Of a stretch of 64,000 nt of DNA, positions 60,642 to 64,000 are shown piece by piece. Each line of letters starts with the position of its first letter. Position 1 is the stretch's first letter. The notes beneath the pieces were generated by a model that was given only the letters and a program-made list of their open reading frames with translations, searched no databases and was not told the DNA's origin. The translations under genes and the position numbers were made by a program. Origin of the DNA: Bradyrhizobium jicamae (GTDB lineage: Bacteria > Pseudomonadota > Alphaproteobacteria > Rhizobiales > Xanthobacteraceae); assembly GCF_018130695.1 (NCBI RefSeq), contig NZ_JAFCJX010000015.1:50001-114000 (forward strand). Direction: 5' to 3'.

Positions 60642-62510
60642 ATGACGACCACGACTGCCGCCGAGTCCCAGCCCTTCCAGGCCGAGGTTGCCGAATTGCT
60701 GCACCTGATGGTGCATTCGGTCTATTCCGAGACCGATATCTTCCTGCGCGAGCTGATCTCGAACGCCTCGGATGCCTGCGACAAGCTCCGCTACGAGGCG
60801 ATCGCCGCGCCGGACCTGATCGCCGACGGTGCGTCGCCCAAAATCCGCATCGTGCCGAACAAGCCGGCCAACACGCTGGCGGTGGTCGACACCGGCATCG
60901 GCATGGACCGCCAGGAGCTGATCGACAATCTCGGTACCATCGCGCGCTCGGGCACCAAGTCGTTCCTCTCGAAGCTGACCGAGGCCAAGGACGGCGCCAA
61001 TCTGATCGGCCAGTTCGGCGTCGGCTTCTATGCCGCCTTCATGGTCGCCGAGACCATTGTGGTCACCAGCCGCCGCGCCGGCGCGAGCGAAGTCTGGACC
61101 TGGACCTCGTCGGGCGGCTCCGGATTCGAGATCGCGCCCGCGACGGAGGAGGCCGCCGCGCGTGTCAGCCGTGGTACCGAGATCGTGCTGCATCTCAAGA
61201 AAGACCACGCCAAATATCTCGAGACCTACGAGATCGAGCGCATCGTCCGCGACTATTCCGATAACATCCAGTTTCCGATCGAGCTGGTGGCGGAAGAGGG
61301 CGAGCCGCGCCAGATCAATTCGGCGAGCGCGCTGTGGCAGCGCTCGAAATCCGAGCTCACGGCGGAGGATTACAAGCAGGCCTACCAGCAGATCGCCGGC
61401 GCTTTCGATGAGCCGGCGATGACGCTGCATTACCGCGCCGAGGGCCGGCAGTCCTATGCGGTGCTGCTGTTCGCGCCGTCGGCCAAGCCGTTCGACCTGT
61501 TTCAGCCGGAACGCAAGGGCAAGGTCAAGCTGTATGTCCGCCGCGTCTTCATCGCCGATGACGCCGATCTCCTGCCGGCGTACTTGCGCTTCATCCGCGG
61601 CGTGATCGACAGCGAGGATTTGCCGCTGAACATTTCGCGCGAGATGCTGCAGAACAATCCGCAGCTCGCCCAGATCCGCAAGGCCGTCACCAGCCGCGTG
61701 ATCGGCGAGCTGGAGAGCATCGGCGAGAAGGAGCCGGAGGCGTTCGCCAAAATCTGGGACGGGTTCGGCCCCGTCATCAAGGAAGGCCTGTGGGAAGACT
61801 ATGAGCGCCGCGAGAAACTGCTGGCGCTGGCGCGTTTCACCACGACCGCGGGCGAGAAGCGCTCGCTGAAGCAATATGTCGACGACCTCAAGCCGAACCA
61901 GACCGAGATCTATTATCTCGTCGGCGAGACCATCGAGCGGCTGAAGTCCAACCCGAAGCTGGAATCGGCGCGCGCCCGCGGCATCGAGGTGTTGCTGCTC
62001 ACCGATCCCGTCGACGCGTTCTGGACCTCGGCGCCGCTCGATTTCGGCGGCAAGCCGCTGAAGTCGCTGAGCCAGGGCGATATCGATTTCAACCTGATCC
62101 CGCTCACCGACGACAAGGCCGAGGAGAAGAAGGATCAGCCGGCCGCGGATGAAGCGACCACCATCGCCGTGATCAAGGAGGCGCTCGGCGAGCGCGTCTC
62201 CGACGTCCGCGCCTCGCAGCGGCTGACCGAGAGCGCATCCTGCCTCGTCGCCGGCGGCGATTCCCGCGACCGCGCCCTCGAACGTTTGTTGGCGCAGCAG
62301 AACCGCGGCGCGGTGACAAAGCCGATCCTCGAGATCAACCTCCGCCATCCCCTGGTCGCCGCGCTTGCGACCGACAAGGATCAGGCGCGCGACGTCGCCT
62401 TCCTGCTGCTCGAGCAGGCGCAGATCCTCGACGGCGAGTTGCCGGAGGATCCGGCCGCGTTCGCGAGCCGCCTGAACCAGCTGGTGCTGCGCGGGTTGGT
62501 CAGGGGGTAA
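60642..62510 (+). CDS. htpG: Molecular chaperone HtpG (Hsp90)
   Basis: The 622-residue protein matches bacterial Hsp90 in length and layout. The N-terminal ATPase domain has YSETDIFLRELISNASDACD, VVDTGIGMDRQELIDNLGTI, GQFGVGFYAAFMVAE and TEIVLHLKKD. The middle domain begins near IQFPIELV, with RGVIDSEDLPLNISREMLQ, and the C-terminal dimerisation domain follows. It folds client proteins using ATP. It is monocistronic and divergent from the tadG-like gene. The ATG at 60642 is the best start; the preceding open frame has no ribosome site. Confidence 0.97.
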   Translation: MTTTTAAESQPFQAEVAELLHLMVHSVYSETDIFLRELISNASDACDKLRYEAIAAPDLIADGASPKIRIVPNKPANTLAVVDTGIGMDRQELIDNLGTIARSGTKSFLSKLTEAKDGANLIGQFGVGFYAAFMVAETIVVTSRRAGASEVWTWTSSGGSGFEIAPATEEAAARVSRGTEIVLHLKKDHAKYLETYEIERIVRDYSDNIQFPIELVAEEGEPRQINSASALWQRSKSELTAEDYKQAYQQIAGAFDEPAMTLHYRAEGRQSYAVLLFAPSAKPFDLFQPERKGKVKLYVRRVFIADDADLLPAYLRFIRGVIDSEDLPLNISREMLQNNPQLAQIRKAVTSRVIGELESIGEKEPEAFAKIWDGFGPVIKEGLWEDYERREKLLALARFTTTAGEKRSLKQYVDDLKPNQTEIYYLVGETIERLKSNPKLESARARGIEVLLLTDPVDAFWTSAPLDFGGKPLKSLSQGDIDFNLIPLTDDKAEEKKDQPAADEATTIAVIKEALGERVSDVRASQRLTESASCLVAGGDSRDRALERLLAQQNRGAVTKPILEINLRHPLVAALATDKDQARDVAFLLLEQAQILDGELPEDPAAFASRLNQLVLRGLVRG

Positions 62511-62522
62511 GCGCCGCCGCTC

Positions 62523-63185
62523 TCAAATCGTCGCCGCGTTCGGCAGGGGATTGCCGAGATCGTCGGTCGGCACCAGCTGCTGGTTGAAGGCGGAGAAATA
62601 CGCCGCCCATTCCGGCGCGCCGACATCGACGATCACGGCGCCGTCCTGCCAGACGTCGTTGTGGTCGTTGGAATCATCGCCCGGGCGATGGATGAACTGC
62701 TTGGTCGAACCCTGGTTCATGTGCACATCGTGCAGACCGTCGCCCTGGTCGAAGAAGCGGCCGAAGATGTAGACGTCCAGATTGTTCTGATGCGCGCGTG
62801 ACAGCAATCGCTTCAGCGACAGCGCCGGCTCGGAATCGTCACTGCCGTCCATCACGTCGCTGTCGCGCCACTTGCCGGTGCTTTCCAGGAGATCGCTGCG
62901 CAGGAAGTCGAGCGCCGGCAGCGCGTGCCGATCGGTCAATTCATGCGCGCCGGCTTCGGCCGCGGCGAGCGTCTGGATGATCGGGTGGCGGAAGTCGAAC
63001 ACCAGCTTGTATTTCAGCAAGTCGTCGGCGTCGTTGGTACCGACATTGATCGCGACGTCCCATTTGTCGCCGTCGACGTCGAGATTGCAGTGCAGGTGAA
63101 ACTGGGTCTCATGCCCGTGATGCGACGGCTTCAGCTTCGGTTCGGAAGTCACCTTGGTCTTGACGAATCCATAGACGAGGGTCAC
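62523..63185 (-). CDS. DUF2278 family protein
   Basis: The 220-residue protein has the DUF2278 pattern: MTLVYGFVKTKVTSEPKLKP at the N-terminus, QFHLHCNLDVDGDKWDVAIN, HPIIQTLAAAEAGAHELTDR, and DVYIFGRFFDQGDGLHDVHM with GSTKQFIHRPGDDSNDHNDV. The conserved GDGLHDVHMNQG is diagnostic. The family occurs mainly in actinobacteria and soil proteobacteria. The function is unknown; the many His and Asp residues suggest a metal site. The stop lies 12 bases from that of htpG (convergent). It is divergent from the DUF3095 gene. Confidence 0.88.
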   Translation of the reverse strand: MTLVYGFVKTKVTSEPKLKPSHHGHETQFHLHCNLDVDGDKWDVAINVGTNDADDLLKYKLVFDFRHPIIQTLAAAEAGAHELTDRHALPALDFLRSDLLESTGKWRDSDVMDGSDDSEPALSLKRLLSRAHQNNLDVYIFGRFFDQGDGLHDVHMNQGSTKQFIHRPGDDSNDHNDVWQDGAVIVDVGAPEWAAYFSAFNQQLVPTDDLGNPLPNAATI

Positions 63186-63366
63186 GGCGCAATCCTTTCA
63201 TGAGGTAGACGCGTATCGTCCTGACCGTACAACCAGAGATGCAACGGGCGCGTGAACTGGCCCACATTTGCGTGAACTCTCGCACCTGCAGCACGGTCAC
63301 CGAGAACCCGATTCCAAAATCGGCCGTATCTGTTACAGGAAGACGCGAGGAAACCGGGCAACACTC

Positions 63367-64000
63367 ATGGCAGGCAGCGGCGGCAGCGAGATCTTCTACG
63401 GCGCCATCCCGGTGTTCCGCGGCTTTGCCAGCCTGATGGACCCGGCGCTGTATGCGCCGCTGCCCGACGACTGGACCGTCGGCGTCGCCGACATCGTCGA
63501 CTCCACCAAGGCGATTGCCGCGCAGCGCTACAAGGCGGTCAACATGGCGGGCGCCGCCGTGATCGCCGCCGTCACCAATGCGCTGGAGGGACGCGAATTT
63601 CCCTTCGTGTTCGGCGGCGATGGCGCAAGCTTTGCGATCGCGCCCGCCGATCTCGACGTCACGCGCGACGCGCTGGCCGCAACTGCCGGCTGGGTGCGCG
63701 ACGACCTCGATCTTGCGATGCGGGTGGCGCTGATCCCGGTCTCCGCGATCCGCGCCGCGGGCCTCGACGTTCGCGTCGCGCGCTTCGGGCCGTCGCAAAA
63801 CCTGTCCTATGCGATGTTCTCCGGCGGCGGGCTCGCCTATGCGGATGCCGCGATGAAGCGCGGCGAGTTCAAGGTCGAGCCGGCGCCGCCGGGCACGCAG
63901 CCTGACCTTTCCGGTCTCTCCTGCCGCTTCGAGGAGATTCCGGCGACCCGCGGCGTCATCCTGTCGGTGCTGGTGATGCCGAAGGGCAGCGATCCGCTGG
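63367..64000 (+). CDS. DUF3095 family protein (partial, cut by the window end)
   Basis: The reading frame starts at the ATG at 63367 (MAGSGGSEIFYGAIPVFRGF) and is open to the end of the window, so about 211 residues are visible. The segment VGVADIVDSTKAIAAQRYKA followed by EFPFVFGGDGASFAIAPADL resembles the adenylate/guanylate-cyclase-like fold of DUF3095 proteins, with an aspartate pair that could bind metal. The rest of the gene lies beyond the window. It is divergent from the DUF2278 gene, with 181 bases between. Confidence 0.85.
   Translation, partial: MAGSGGSEIFYGAIPVFRGFASLMDPALYAPLPDDWTVGVADIVDSTKAIAAQRYKAVNMAGAAVIAAVTNALEGREFPFVFGGDGASFAIAPADLDVTRDALAATAGWVRDDLDLAMRVALIPVSAIRAAGLDVRVARFGPSQNLSYAMFSGGGLAYADAAMKRGEFKVEPAPPGTQPDLSGLSCRFEEIPATRGVILSVLVMPKGSDPL

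Noticed and set aside
60591..62348. A 585-codon open frame on the minus strand
   Set aside because: It is antisense to htpG, whose identity is certain. Such mirror frames are common in high-GC coding sequence.

Overview
This is a chromosome window from a high-GC alphaproteobacterium, most probably Bradyrhizobium or a close relative. I infer this from strong GC bias at third codon positions, from many short palindromic repeats with cores such as CCTCTCCCC/GGGGAGAGG, and from a long dispersed repeat at 28.5-28.95 kb whose spurious antisense translation I recognise from Bradyrhizobium genomes. Nothing shows a plasmid or phage backbone. Most of the window is ordinary metabolic gene content, with two AT-richer accessory patches.

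Layout. 0-6 kb: two hypothetical genes (one cysteine-rich, one secreted), then a minus-strand group with a TRAP-type solute-binding protein, a SAF-domain dehydrogenase, a PhyH-type dioxygenase and a GntR/FCD regulator. 6.1-6.9 kb: a HicA-HicB toxin-antitoxin pair preceded by two near-identical palindromic operators. 6.9-11.3 kb: an M20 peptidase, an ECF41-like sigma factor divergent from a carboxymuconolactone decarboxylase-like gene with a matching promoter, an alpha/beta hydrolase and an O6-alkylguanine-DNA alkyltransferase. 11.5-20.7 kb: a long minus-strand series of small-molecule enzymes (two paralogous metallo-beta-lactamase-fold hydrolases, a serine hydrolase, a GST, an FAH-family enzyme, a quinone-oxidoreductase-like MDR, an atypical SDR, a GMC oxidoreductase) plus a CvpA-like membrane protein, separated by composite palindromic repeats.

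21.0-28.4 kb: an initiator tRNA-Met gene, a small secreted protein, a tartrate-dehydrogenase-like enzyme, a Bug-type binding protein, and then an AT-richer four-gene minus-strand operon (zinc ribbon, ParB-like protein, nuclease-like protein, DNA methyltransferase). A degenerate copy of the tRNA 3' half lies at 28.39-28.43 kb in the same orientation as the tRNA, as at the far end of an integrated element. I regard the four-gene operon as the best candidate for an undescribed system, probably DNA modification or phage defence.

29.5-45.3 kb is a purine uptake and breakdown cluster: a fused OHCU decarboxylase/HIU hydrolase, an NCS2 urate/xanthine permease, uricase, a two-gene xanthine-dehydrogenase-like enzyme, an 8-oxoguanine-deaminase-like amidohydrolase, a BMP-type nucleoside ABC transporter (four genes), a Tsx-like outer-membrane channel and a CMP/guanine-deaminase-family enzyme. 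Together these could carry nucleosides and bases across both membranes, oxidise xanthine to urate and convert urate to allantoin.

45.4-50.8 kb is a sugar module (xylulokinase-like kinase and a ribose/xylose-type ABC transporter). 50.8-53.3 kb holds doxX, a Tat-exported DsrE-like gene and a TlpA-like gene, divergent from a LysR regulator. 53.4-55.4 kb is the second AT-richer patch: a HEPN-like/zinc-finger protein whose gene overlaps a TauD-like dioxygenase gene, and a small membrane protein. 55.6-64 kb carries a DUF4870-like protein, a zinc-ribbon MBL protein, a Bug binding protein divergent from a LysR regulator, an orphan TadG-like protein, htpG, a DUF2278 protein and the start of a DUF3095 protein cut by the window edge.
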